Part shown: positions 39,776 through 47,761 of the stretch, piece after piece
How positions within the stretch are numbered: the stretch's first letter is position 1
Layout: every line of letters begins with the position of its first letter
NCBI GenBank assembly: GCA_963674575.2
Contig: CAXXQT010000007.1
Location: forward strand, 434,001-498,000
DNA: 64,000 bases
DNA from: JAAYAY01 sp963674575
Lineage (GTDB): Bacteria > Planctomycetota > Planctomycetia > Pirellulales > Thermoguttaceae
Reading direction: 5' to 3'
Notes under the pieces: model-generated
What the model was told of the DNA's origin: nothing
The model's input: the letters and a program-made list of their open reading frames with translations, nothing else
Database searches by the model: none
Made by a program: the position numbers and the translations under genes

Positions 39776-42757
39776 TCACTCCGGACGATTCAACAAGAGT
39801 CGTTCGCCGCGGACCATGGCGGCCCGCACCTCGTTCTCCTGGTTCAGACGCCGCTCGTAGCGTTCCTCTTTGGCCACCTCGTTGGCGTCTTCCAACTGGA
39901 AGCCGGGCATGTCGGGACGGGGGGTCGCCTTGAGCCGCTCCATGCCGGTTCGCAGGAGGGCCACGGCCTCGTTGAACTTTTCCGGCTCGCCTTTCAACTT
40001 GGCGAGGGCGGGGCTCAACTCGGGTCGGTTGAGGCTCACGTCGTGGAAGAACACCGACCTGGTCGTGGCGCCCAGCAGTTCGTCGAGACGCTGCATCTCG
40101 GCCCCGGTGAGCGGCGAGCGTCCGAAGGGGTTCTGCCGATAGGCCCCGCCGGCATACGTGGGATAATAGGGGGCGTTGATGTCGATCCAGGTGAGGATGC
40201 GATCGAGCGATTCGGCGTCGAGATGGATCTTCTCGTCGATTTCCGGCTTGCCGTGGCCTTCCAGCAGGACTTTGGCGAGGGAGCTTGCGTGGGAGCCCCA
40301 GCTCTTGGGCATCTGGATGTCCGTGGGGCCGGCCCCGACCACGCGGACGTAGCCCTTGCCGCGCAGGTCGGCGTAGGACTTGTTGAACACGAAGCCGAGA
40401 TCGCCCGACAGGTTGAGTTTTTCGCCCGCTTCCTGGCCGTAGTCATGGCAGCTCACGCAGTGCTTGTCGAAGACGGGCTGGACCTCGACCGTGTAGCTGA
40501 ACAGGCGGGGCTCTCCGTACCAGGGGCGCAGCCGCTCCGGCTCCCGGGATCGGCCCGAGTATTCCAACTGACCGGCCGATCGGCGATTTTCGTGGCAGCC
40601 TACGCATCCGATCGATTCACCCGGCCGGACGATCGTGCCGCTCCGCATGGACTGGACCATCATTCCCTTCTCGTCGAGAAGCTGGAAGTAGAGGAACGTG
40701 TCGGCGGGTGCGGAGAAGGAAACGCTGCCGTCGTCGGCCACGGGTACGGTGCCCAGGATCCGCTTGTTGTTGAAGTCGTCCCAGGCCATGCCGGGGGCCT
40801 GCTGGCCCGTTCCGCCGTCCCAGGCGGGCGAGGACCAGAACCGCTTCTCCGGCGATTCCACCACGCGAAGATACTTGACGGTGCCGGGCTCCACTCGTTC
40901 CATGCCGGAACCGAGATAGACGTTCTCCACGCGGAAGGTGCCTTCCTGTCGGGCCAAGTCGATCCGGGAGGGAATCTGGCGGGGCAACTCGCGGGGCGCG
41001 AGCGGCATGGGGTCGAAGCAGCCGGTTTCTTCCGTGTGGATCAGGACCTCGTTGCCGTGGAGATCCAGCAGGCAAATCCCCATCTGCTCGCCCTCGCCCG
41101 TCATCCGCGAGCAGAGGAAGAGCCTATTGGAAAGCGGATAAGGGTCCTCGTACTTGGGATTGCACCGTTTGAAGGTGTCGTAGTTTCCGACGCCGACCAG
41201 GTCGATGGCCGAGGCGGGCCAGGTGCGGACGACGGGCTCGCGACCGTCGATACCGAGGCGGCGGTCGACAATGGCGATCGCCCCCCAAGGGCGATCGTGG
41301 CAGGAGGAGAAGGTCGCGATGAACCGTTCCGTGCCGGGGATCGGGCGGGAGTCGAGCACGCCGCCGGGCGAGTTCGTGTTGTTGCCCCAGTAGATGGCGT
41401 GGTTGGTGCCGTCGGGATTGGTCACCCACACGCCCTGGGCATCGCCGAAGTTGCGGTCCACGTACTCCCAGCGGTCGTAGATGACGCGGCCGTCGGGGAG
41501 CAGGGCCGAGTGGCCCTCGTGGAGGGTGCTGTGGCCGATCTGCTGAATGTTCGAGCCGTCGGCGTTCATCGTGTAAAGGTTGCCCATGATGTGCCGGTTG
41601 CACATGCAGTACTTGGGCTCCCGCGTGGAGGTGAAGAGGATTCGACCGTCGGGAAGGTAGATCGGGTCGATGTCGGACAACTCGGGACCGAAGGTCAATT
41701 GAGTGAGTTCCGAGCCGTCGGCGTTCATTTCGTAGAGGTGGTAATCGTCCTCGATGTTGCGACGCATCGAGAAGAGGATCTTCTTGCCGTCGAAGCGGAC
41801 GTCCGGATCGCGGGCCACGCCTTCAGGGACCTCGAGGAGCGTCCGCACCTCGCCCGTGGCCGGGTCGAGGGTCTTGATCGCGCCGCCGCCTTCGAAGCTG
41901 GCCGTGTTGATTTCGCCGGTCTGGAACATGGTGGCCGTGTTGTGGTGGTCAGACCGGTACTGGCGGCGCACGACGAAGAGAATCGGATGCTGCCGCAGGA
42001 GCGGGTTGGCCAGCAAGACGTCTCGCCGGAAGGACTCCAGTTCGGCGGGATTGAGGCCTTCCAGCCGATCGAGCAACACGTTGCGGGTCTGCGAATCAGT
42101 CAGATCCTCAATGGCCTGGCGAAGGGGGAGCTTGGCCTGTTCGTAGGCCGCTCGTCGCCGGGCTTCGTCCTGGGCCTTGCGGACAGCCTTTCGGGCGGCG
42201 GTGGCCTCAGGGTCGAGCCGGCCGGCAACGGAGAAGTCGTCGAAGGTGAGGTGTCCCCAGCCGGCCTGGTGCTGGTCGACGATGCGGAGGAAGGCCTTTT
42301 TGCCGATCCAGGGCGTCGTATCCCAGGTGACGGGGTACATCTTCTGGGCATTGCGTCCGGTCGCCCGGAGCCGCTCTTCGCCGTCAAGCGTGTAGAGTGC
42401 CACGTAGGTCGAATCGTGGGAGCCGCCGCCCACTCGCATGGTGGCGGTGGGGCCCTCGACGACGAAGACGGGTGATTCGACGATGCCGGTGGGCTTGTCG
42501 TCGGGACCGTCGCTGTTCTTCCGCTCCAGGGTGCTCAGATAGTATTGTCCCTGCTTCGTGTACGGAACCTGGTGGTGGAATTCGTACTGGCGGTTGCAGA
42601 GGATCTTGTCGAAGTCGCCCTCGACCATCTCCCAGCCCTGCAGATCTCCCGTTTCGAAGTCGAAGCGGACCTGCCCCGGTTCGGCAGACAGGGCCGATCC
42701 GGCTGCGATGAAGAGGGCGGCCAACGCAACGATTGCACTCTTATAGAGGGGAGTCAT
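39776..42757 (-). CDS. HzsA-like PD40 propeller protein with two CxxCH heme sites
   Basis: ATG at 42757 with AAGGA upstream gives 993 residues. A Sec signal ends near ALSA (24). Residues about 30-180 are a beta-sandwich that also occurs at the end of the neighbouring sulfatase. A helical stretch (EATAARKAVRKAQDEARRRA) follows. A WD40-like PD40 propeller spans about 310-640 (FDGKKILFSMRRN, YLPDGRILFTSTREP, LLPDGRVIYDRWEYVD). Then come two cytochrome c sites, GCVGCHE at about 717 and HCVSCHD at about 765. The plan resembles planctomycete proteins related to hydrazine synthase alpha. Hydrazine synthesis itself is not implied: these paralogues are found outside anammox bacteria and probably handle other redox chemistry on sugars or sulfated glycans. 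Periplasmic. Confidence 0.7.
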   Translation of the reverse strand: MTPLYKSAIVALAALFIAAGSALSAEPGQVRFDFETGDLQGWEMVEGDFDKILCNRQYEFHHQVPYTKQGQYYLSTLERKNSDGPDDKPTGIVESPVFVVEGPTATMRVGGGSHDSTYVALYTLDGEERLRATGRNAQKMYPVTWDTTPWIGKKAFLRIVDQHQAGWGHLTFDDFSVAGRLDPEATAARKAVRKAQDEARRRAAYEQAKLPLRQAIEDLTDSQTRNVLLDRLEGLNPAELESFRRDVLLANPLLRQHPILFVVRRQYRSDHHNTATMFQTGEINTASFEGGGAIKTLDPATGEVRTLLEVPEGVARDPDVRFDGKKILFSMRRNIEDDYHLYEMNADGSELTQLTFGPELSDIDPIYLPDGRILFTSTREPKYCMCNRHIMGNLYTMNADGSNIQQIGHSTLHEGHSALLPDGRVIYDRWEYVDRNFGDAQGVWVTNPDGTNHAIYWGNNTNSPGGVLDSRPIPGTERFIATFSSCHDRPWGAIAIVDRRLGIDGREPVVRTWPASAIDLVGVGNYDTFKRCNPKYEDPYPLSNRLFLCSRMTGEGEQMGICLLDLHGNEVLIHTEETGCFDPMPLAPRELPRQIPSRIDLARQEGTFRVENVYLGSGMERVEPGTVKYLRVVESPEKRFWSSPAWDGGTGQQAPGMAWDDFNNKRILGTVPVADDGSVSFSAPADTFLYFQLLDEKGMMVQSMRSGTIVRPGESIGCVGCHENRRSAGQLEYSGRSREPERLRPWYGEPRLFSYTVEVQPVFDKHCVSCHDYGQEAGEKLNLSGDLGFVFNKSYADLRGKGYVRVVGAGPTDIQMPKSWGSHASSLAKVLLEGHGKPEIDEKIHLDAESLDRILTWIDINAPYYPTYAGGAYRQNPFGRSPLTGAEMQRLDELLGATTRSVFFHDVSLNRPELSPALAKLKGEPEKFNEAVALLRTGMERLKATPRPDMPGFQLEDANEVAKEERYERRLNQENEVRAAMVRGERLLLNRPE

Positions 42758-42771
42758 CTGGCAGTCCTTAC

Positions 42772-43461
42772 TCAGAGAGTGGCTTTCGGGTTGGAGAAGC
42801 GGAGGCCGTCCATGTCGTGGAAGGTGCCGTACTCGGTGACCAGGGCGCCTTCGGGGCCGGCGACCATGAAGTGCCAGGCCGTCAGGCGGTTCAGGTCGCC
42901 CACCTCGTCGATGCCGAGGGGCTTGCAGCAGCGGGACTCGACCAGGTCGCGCTGGCTCGGCGGGATCTTCTCGATCAGGTCGGGGGTCGGGTCGCCTTCG
43001 CCGAAGGTGTAGATCATTCCGCGGCGGGGCTGCCACGATTCCATCTTGGCGCCGCCCTTGTCGGTGGCCAGGTGCTTGTGCTCGGGGATCATCTGGCCCG
43101 GCAGCAGGTAGATCTCGTGGCCGAAGTAGTTGTAGTCCTGGCGGTTGAGCCAGAAGATGCCGGCCATGCCGACGCGAGCGAAATCACCCAGGCCGAAGTC
43201 GAGAATCCACATGTCCTTCTTGAGCCGATCGGAAATCGGGTAGCCGAAGCGCCGGAACATGTCGTAGTAGGCCTCGCGGGCCGCGTCTTCGCGAAAGGCG
43301 CCGTCGGCGTCGTAGAACTCGGCGCTCTTGTAGGTCTTCACCTCCGCTTTGTCGGTTGGAGCGGCCGTGCTTGTGCGAGCAGCTACGCTCCCGGCCACGG
43401 CGGCGGCCGAGCCCAGCAACATCGATCGGCGAGTCCATCGGTTCAGTCGTTCATTGGCCAT
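42772..43461 (-). CDS. Tat-exported cupin, D-lyxose ketol-isomerase-like
   Basis: A 229-residue protein with a Tat signal (RWTRRSMLLGSAAAVAG, Arg11-Arg12). The body matches the D-lyxose isomerase cupin family: DFGLGDFARVGMAGIFWLN (the FGLGDF signature), EIYLLPGQMIPEHKH with two metal histidines, RGMIYTFGEGDPTP, and the late His in LTAWHFMVAGPEG. Family members interconvert D-lyxose and D-xylulose, or D-mannose and D-fructose, with a divalent metal. Export by Tat is unusual for the family, so the enzyme, or a binding descendant of it, works in the periplasm. The next gene starts 14 bases after its stop. It follows the sulfatase by 42 bases. Confidence 0.7.
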   Translation of the reverse strand: MANERLNRWTRRSMLLGSAAAVAGSVAARTSTAAPTDKAEVKTYKSAEFYDADGAFREDAAREAYYDMFRRFGYPISDRLKKDMWILDFGLGDFARVGMAGIFWLNRQDYNYFGHEIYLLPGQMIPEHKHLATDKGGAKMESWQPRRGMIYTFGEGDPTPDLIEKIPPSQRDLVESRCCKPLGIDEVGDLNRLTAWHFMVAGPEGALVTEYGTFHDMDGLRFSNPKATL

Positions 43462-43503
43462 CGAGAAGTCACTCCTATCGTGTGGGTTTGGATATTTTTC
43501 GTG

Positions 43504-45507
43504 TTAGTCCGGCTCTTGAATCAGGGGTCCTTGAGCGGAGAAGTCGTCCAAGGTCAAGTGTCCCCAGTTTGCATGGCGTTTGTCAACGATTTTCAGCAGT
43601 ACCTTGCGGCCTTGGAAGGGCGAAACGTCCCAGACGACGCGTTGCATCTGGGGTCCGCCCGGTCCCCCGGCCTTGAGCAGCACCTGGCCGCTCTCGGCAT
43701 CGCACAGGCCGATGTAGAGCGATTCTTCGTCGAACCCGCCGGAGACGAGGAAGGCGGCCTTGTCTCCCGAGAGGACGAAGGGAGGCGATTGGAGGACGGC
43801 GGTTTGCTGATCCGAGGCCCCATCGCCTAAGTCGACGGTCGAGAGGTGAAAGCGACCCTCGCGGTTGAAGGGACGCCCTTTCCAACGGGGCAGCGAGATC
43901 TCCCCGGAGACCGGCCTGCCGAGCGAGCCTTCCACAATCCGCCAGCCTTCCAGGTCGCCGCTTTCGAAGGTGAATCGAAGATCGCCGAGGGGCTGGAAGC
44001 CGTCGTACTGCGGGCTGGCCGGCGCTTGCGACTGCTCGCGGCGGATCGGAATCTGAAGGCGGCGGGGGCCCTCGTCGAACAGCCGTGCGCCGGAGCCCAC
44101 GCGGTCGATATCGCCCAATTCTCCGCGGGCTCGCTCAATTCGTTTCATGAGCCGGTCGACCACGTCCGGGTGTTCGGAGGCGACATTGGTGGTCTCGCCC
44201 GGGTCGTCGTCCAGGTTGTAGAGCTGCCGTTCGGGCACCGCTTCGATCATCCGGCCCCACCAGCCGGTCCCCGGGGGATTGGCCGGACGGGGCAGAACCA
44301 GCTTCCAGGGTCCCGAGCGCACGCCGGTCAGCAAGCAGCCCGTGTAGTAAAAGTAGTCGTCGCGCGGACTCGGACCTTTTCCCAACAGAAAGGCGGAGGC
44401 ATCGCGGCCGTCAAGTTGGCGGTCCGGCAACTCCGCGCCGGCCAGCGAGGCGAAGGAGGGCAAGAGATCCATCGTCGACAGCAACTCGTCCGAGGTTCGT
44501 CCCGCGGGCACGGCGCCGGGCCAGCGCACAAGGCAGGGCACGCGGCAGCCGCCGTCCCAGGCCGACATCTTCCAGCCCCGCAGCGGGTCGGCGGTGCCGG
44601 AGTGGTTCCGCGGAATGAAAGGCTTGCCATCGGGCTTCATGGCGCGGGTCGTTTCAACCCAGGGACCGTTGTCGGAGGTGAAGACGAGGAGCGTCTTCTC
44701 GTCCAGCCCGAGCCGTTTCAGCGTTTTGACGATTTCGCCGCAGGACCAGTCGATCTCCTCGATCGTGTCGCCGTAGGGCCCGTAGTCCGAGCGATCCTTG
44801 AAGTCTTCCGACGCCCCCACAGGAACGTGCGGCATGTTGTGGGCCAGGTAGAGGAAGAAGGGGCGGCTTTGGTTCTTTTCGATCCAGGTCGTGGCCTCGC
44901 GGGTGTAGTCCTGGGTGATGTGGTCCCAGCTTTCGACGCGATCGACGACCACTTCCTGGTTGCGGAGGATGGGGCTGCGAAAATCGGTGTCGTCGACGAA
45001 GACGGTGAAGCCGTTGTAGAGCGGGGTGCCGTAGTAGTAATCGAAGCCCTGGGCATTGGGCATGGTGGCGGGGTCGAAGCCCGCGGGCTCGTCCGCCCTC
45101 TTGTTGCCCAGGTGCCACTTGCCGATCAGGGCGGTGGCGTAGCCCGCCGTCTTGAGCACCTCGGCCATGGTGATTTCGTCGGGGTGGGGGACGGTGTGCA
45201 GACGTTTCACGTTTCCGGGCTCGGCCACGCGGATCGGGTAGCAACCGGTCATCAAAGCCGCCCGGGAAACACCGCACACGGGCTGGGCATAGAAGCTGGT
45301 GAGCCGCAGCCCTTCTTCCGCCAGGCGGTCGAGATGGGGCGTCTTGATCGTGGTGGAACCGTAGCAGCCCAGGTCGTGGTAGCCCTGGTCGTCGGTAAGG
45401 ATGACGATGATGTTGGGCGGTTGGTCTGCAGCGGCAAAGGCCACCACAGGGAACATCGCGGCCACGAGAAGCAACGCGAGGGCGAAGCGGATATCATGCC
45501 TGGCCAT
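43504..45507 (-). CDS. Exported sulfatase with C-terminal beta-sandwich domain
   Basis: A 667-residue sulfatase. Signal peptide to about AFAAA (27). Metal-binding DD is in VILTDDQGYHDLG (Asp39-Asp40), and the sulfatase signature region is PVCGVSRAALMTGCYP with Cys78. The usual C-x-P-x-R becomes C-G-V-S-R, so Pro is absent but Cys and Arg remain. Further family blocks are GKWHLGN and VFTSDNGPWVETT. The last ~160 residues (from FTFESGDLEGW) are the beta-sandwich also found at the start of the HzsA-like protein. It removes sulfate esters from a carbohydrate outside the cytoplasm. Its start overlaps the iclR stop by 14 bases. Confidence 0.85.
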   Translation of the reverse strand: MARHDIRFALALLLVAAMFPVVAFAAADQPPNIIVILTDDQGYHDLGCYGSTTIKTPHLDRLAEEGLRLTSFYAQPVCGVSRAALMTGCYPIRVAEPGNVKRLHTVPHPDEITMAEVLKTAGYATALIGKWHLGNKRADEPAGFDPATMPNAQGFDYYYGTPLYNGFTVFVDDTDFRSPILRNQEVVVDRVESWDHITQDYTREATTWIEKNQSRPFFLYLAHNMPHVPVGASEDFKDRSDYGPYGDTIEEIDWSCGEIVKTLKRLGLDEKTLLVFTSDNGPWVETTRAMKPDGKPFIPRNHSGTADPLRGWKMSAWDGGCRVPCLVRWPGAVPAGRTSDELLSTMDLLPSFASLAGAELPDRQLDGRDASAFLLGKGPSPRDDYFYYTGCLLTGVRSGPWKLVLPRPANPPGTGWWGRMIEAVPERQLYNLDDDPGETTNVASEHPDVVDRLMKRIERARGELGDIDRVGSGARLFDEGPRRLQIPIRREQSQAPASPQYDGFQPLGDLRFTFESGDLEGWRIVEGSLGRPVSGEISLPRWKGRPFNREGRFHLSTVDLGDGASDQQTAVLQSPPFVLSGDKAAFLVSGGFDEESLYIGLCDAESGQVLLKAGGPGGPQMQRVVWDVSPFQGRKVLLKIVDKRHANWGHLTLDDFSAQGPLIQEPD

Positions 45508-46291
45508 AGAACTCCCCCTGGTAGCCGATGTCGCGGCAGATCCTCGCGGCCGCCTGCTGAACGAGCAGTTCCAGCCGCTCCGTGTCGAGCCGGTCCCAGC
45601 GAGCGGCCATCCCGGAGATCCCCACGCCTCCCACGACCTGCTCGTTCACATCGAAGACCGGTGCGCCGATGCAGAACACGCCGGTGGTGTATTCCTGGCG
45701 ATCATAGCCGATCAACGTGCGGCGGACCTCGGCGAGCTCCTCGCTCAACTGTTTGCGGTCGGTGATTGTCTCGGAGGTCAACTTGGGCAGCCGACCGGGG
45801 AGGGCCGAGCGTAACCGGTCTTCGTCCAGAAAGGCAAGAACGCACTTGCCCATGGCATTGGAGTGGTAGTAGAAGCGGCTGCCCACGACGATGTGGAAGA
45901 AGAACTCGCCCGGCGGGTTGGCCGCATCGAGCACCAGCACTCGATCACCGTCGGGGACCTGGATCGTGGCCGTTTCGCCGGTCTGGCGGGCAAGCCACTC
46001 CAGGTGAGGACGAACCCGACTGCGAAGATCGAAGCGGGTGGAGAGCAGCATGCCGAGGCGGAAGAAGCCCGTGCCAAGCTGGTAGCCGCCCGACTTCTCG
46101 TCCAGCTCGACGTAGCCTCGATCGTCGAGGCGGCGGAGGATGCGAAAGACCGAGTTCGTGGAGATCTTCAGTTCCCGGGCAAGCTCCGAGATCCCGTAGG
46201 GTCGGGTTTGACCAGCGAGGAATTCGACGATGTCGAGCATCCGGTCCACGGCGGGAACGGCGTAGTTGCGAGCAGTCTTTTCTTGTGTCAT
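45494..46291 (-). CDS. IclR-family transcriptional regulator
   Basis: ATG at 46291 gives 265 residues. The N-terminal winged helix is PAVDRMLDIVEFLAG then ISELARELKISTNSVFRILRRLDDRGYVEL. The C-terminal effector domain has the family patterns FFRLGMLLSTRFDLRSRVRPHLEWLARQTGETATI, YYHSNAMGKCVLAFL and GVGISGMAARWD. IclR proteins bind small aromatic or sugar-derived effectors and repress neighbouring catabolic genes. It is first in the cluster and overlaps the sulfatase start, so it probably controls the whole run down to the kinase. The start codon directly abuts a dispersed repeat and has no Shine-Dalgarno sequence. Confidence 0.85.
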   Translation of the reverse strand: MTQEKTARNYAVPAVDRMLDIVEFLAGQTRPYGISELARELKISTNSVFRILRRLDDRGYVELDEKSGGYQLGTGFFRLGMLLSTRFDLRSRVRPHLEWLARQTGETATIQVPDGDRVLVLDAANPPGEFFFHIVVGSRFYYHSNAMGKCVLAFLDEDRLRSALPGRLPKLTSETITDRKQLSEELAEVRRTLIGYDRQEYTTGVFCIGAPVFDVNEQVVGGVGISGMAARWDRLDTERLELLVQQAAARICRDIGYQGEFYGQA

Positions 46292-46292
46292 A

Positions 46293-46360
46293 GGGCGGCA
46301 GGGCCGCCGACCAATACGAGCTGCCGCTGGAGTGAGGTGGGCTGCTCCCGTTGGTCGCGG
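46293..46360. repeat. GGCGGCAGGGCCGCC family repeat abutting iclR
   Basis: Copy of the 9141-9208 repeat: GGGCGGCAGGGCCGCCGACC, AATACGAGCT, and CTGCTCCCGTTGGTCGCGG. It ends one base before the iclR start codon, so the GGCGGC/GCCGCC hairpin takes the place of the ribosome-binding site. Confidence 0.65.
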
Positions 46361-46954
46361 ATTTTTGGCGGTTAGTAGCATACGGCAGGCCGGAGCACGA
46401 ACTCACGGGAGGACAGGCCGCGGAACCCATTTTACAAGAGAAAAAGGCGTTTGCAATATAAAATCGCTGCGATACGATTCTCAGGCGGGAAATGGGAGAG
46501 AGAGAGTAAACCGCTAATACGCGCTAAGGGACGCTAATCAGAGGGAGAGGAGTGAGACTGGGGGGGTTACGAGTGAAGTTGGGTTGGGATTCGAGGTGAA
46601 CTTTCCGAACTTTCCGAAAATCGCCCGCGCGAATTTCGACCCTTTTGGCCCATGAGCGGGGTGTCTCGGAGCAAACACAACGGCTGGATGTTTTTCACCG
46701 GGGGGTGAGGAGGGCGGGTTGCCAAGGAGCAAGGGCGCACTGGCCGGGAGGCCATTTTTGTAGATTGGGGTAAAGTCTCCAGGCTTTTCTTGGCCATGCC
46801 CCGGGTGTGGGGAGAAGAGGGCGTTGTAGAACGCCTTCGGCGTAGGGGTCTTGGGAGATGGTCGCCACGCAATGGCACGACGAGGTTGTGATGCCGCTAT
46901 GCGGCTGACGCGCCATAGCGATGTCGGAGAGACGGGACGGTCAGGTCAGGGGAG
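46361..46954. other. Repeat-bearing gene-free spacer of 594 bp
   Basis: No gene is recognised. It contains an AT-richer stretch near 46432-46470 that may include the iclR promoter. A CGCTAAT-type repeat copy lies at 46509-46541. A GCCTTCGGCGTAGGGG unit lies at 46833-46848. An ATGCCGCTATGCGGCT palindrome lies at 46890-46906. Several short open frames here have no coding character. Confidence 0.5.
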
Positions 46955-47257
46955 TCACGGCACATCGTCCGGCAGACTCTCTGGTAGCAGCCGCGCGCCA
47001 TGGATCACGGCAACGACGGCGATGCGTTCCGTTTCGATTCGATATATGATGCGGTATGGCCCTTCAATCACTTCCCGAATACTCGAGTCTCCGTACTCGG
47101 GCACGATTTCCCCTGACTCGGGAAAGGCCGCAATCTGCTTGGAACGGGACGTGATTCGATCGACCATCCGACGAGCATACTGCACGGAATCGCGAGCGAT
47201 GTAGCCGAAAATGCCCGCAAGGTGATCGATGGCTGTCTGCGCCCAGACAACGTTCAT
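46955..47257 (-). CDS. ParE/RelE-type toxin
   Basis: A 100-residue protein of the ParE/RelE fold: VVWAQTAIDHLAGIFGYIARDS (helical hairpin), ARRMVDRITSRSKQIAAFPESGEIVPEYGDSSIREV, and the strand block GPYRIIYRIETERIAVVAVIHGARLL. The ParE subgroup poisons gyrase, and RelE relatives cleave mRNA on the ribosome. The pattern favours ParE. It overlaps the antitoxin gene upstream by four bases (ATGA at 47254-47257), the usual order of antitoxin first. Confidence 0.8.
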   Translation of the reverse strand: MNVVWAQTAIDHLAGIFGYIARDSVQYARRMVDRITSRSKQIAAFPESGEIVPEYGDSSIREVIEGPYRIIYRIETERIAVVAVIHGARLLPESLPDDVP

Positions 47258-47451
47258 GACGGCAGTCCAAATCTGCGTCGGACCTCGTCAACATCGACAA
47301 CTTTGCCCTGGTCCGCATCCCGAATGCCGGCATCAATGCACTGACGGACATAGATATGGTACATCACATCATCCCATGTCGCTTCCTCAGGGAGACCATC
47401 AATGATGCGGTGGGCTTCAGATCGAACGTTACTTGTCGGTGTCTCCGACAT
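47254..47451 (-). CDS. Antitoxin of the ParE-type pair
   Basis: ATG at 47451 is preceded by GAGGAG at about eight bases and gives 65 residues. The sequence SEAHRIIDGLPEEATWDDVMYHIYVRQCIDAGIRDADQGKVVDVDEVRRRF matches the small helical antitoxins paired with ParE in planctomycetes and cyanobacteria. Its C-terminal half is the likely toxin-wrapping part. No canonical ribbon-helix-helix is obvious. Confidence 0.7.
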   Translation of the reverse strand: MSETPTSNVRSEAHRIIDGLPEEATWDDVMYHIYVRQCIDAGIRDADQGKVVDVDEVRRRFGLPS

Positions 47452-47514
47452 GGTATACTCCTCGCCTTCGAGACACACAAACGCGAATGCTTCCACGACA
47501 ATGTGAAAAACGAC

Positions 47515-47535
47515 TTACAGCAATTATTGTAGCAA
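47515..47535 (-). promoter_or_regulatory. Possible promoter and operator of the toxin-antitoxin operon
   Basis: On the minus strand TTGCTACAAT (47526-47535) resembles the extended -10 TTGCTAGAAT at 15023 and 25821. It overlaps the imperfect palindrome TTGCTACAATAATTGCTGTA, whose core is CAAT-x-ATTG. The -35 is weak. Confidence 0.35.
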
Positions 47536-47642
47536 GAGGGGCGTGGAATTGGGACACCCACACAAGACGAAGCCAGTGGGCTCGCTTGTTGGGGTCGTAG
47601 TATTCGTGGGCCAAGGCGGGAGGAGTATATCTTTACGCCGGT

Positions 47643-47671
47643 TTGAATTGCGCTGCCTGAAAGACCATAAT
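47643..47671 (+). promoter_or_regulatory. Promoter candidate of the 47.8 kb sulfatase
   Basis: TTGAAT (47643-47648) and CATAAT (47666-47671) are spaced by 17 bases. The sulfatase starts about 90 bases downstream. Confidence 0.4.
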
Positions 47672-47701
47672 CTCCACTAGCATTTGCATCAAGTGGCTCC
47701 G

Positions 47702-47725
47702 GGGGAAGCCGCACATGGCTTCCCC
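47702..47725. repeat. Perfect 9 bp hairpin in the sulfatase leader
   Basis: GGGGAAGCC-GCACAT-GGCTTCCCC. It lies between the promoter candidate and the ribosome-binding site. There is no U-run, so a terminator is unlikely. It could stabilise the mRNA or be another dispersed palindrome. Confidence 0.45.
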
Positions 47726-47761
47726 TCGCTACAGAGGTTAGTAATCCAGGAGGCTTGAACG

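Larger units (their letters stand above)
47452..47761. other. Divergent control region (toxin-antitoxin / sulfatase)
   Basis: This 310 bp spacer separates the leftward toxin-antitoxin operon from the rightward sulfatase. It holds the extended -10-like element and partial palindrome at 47515-47535, a sulfatase promoter candidate at 47643-47671, a 9 bp hairpin at 47702-47725, and the AGGAGG ribosome-binding site just before 47762. Confidence 0.5.

Noticed and set aside
39767..42475. Long open frame of about 900 codons antisense to the HzsA-like gene
   Set aside because: It is the mirror frame of a GC-rich gene. It has no signal, domain or ribosome-binding site and runs across the real gene's conserved motifs.
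39776..42757. Anammox hydrazine synthase subunit
   Set aside because: Only the alpha-like architecture is present, with no beta or gamma subunits, and it sits in a sugar cluster.
43846..45765. Open frame of about 640 codons antisense to the sulfatase and iclR
   Set aside because: Composition artefact of third-position GC. The sense-strand sulfatase has clear catalytic motifs.
46567..46878. Short open frames in the 46.4-46.9 kb spacer
   Set aside because: They have no Shine-Dalgarno sequence or coding character and overlap repeats.
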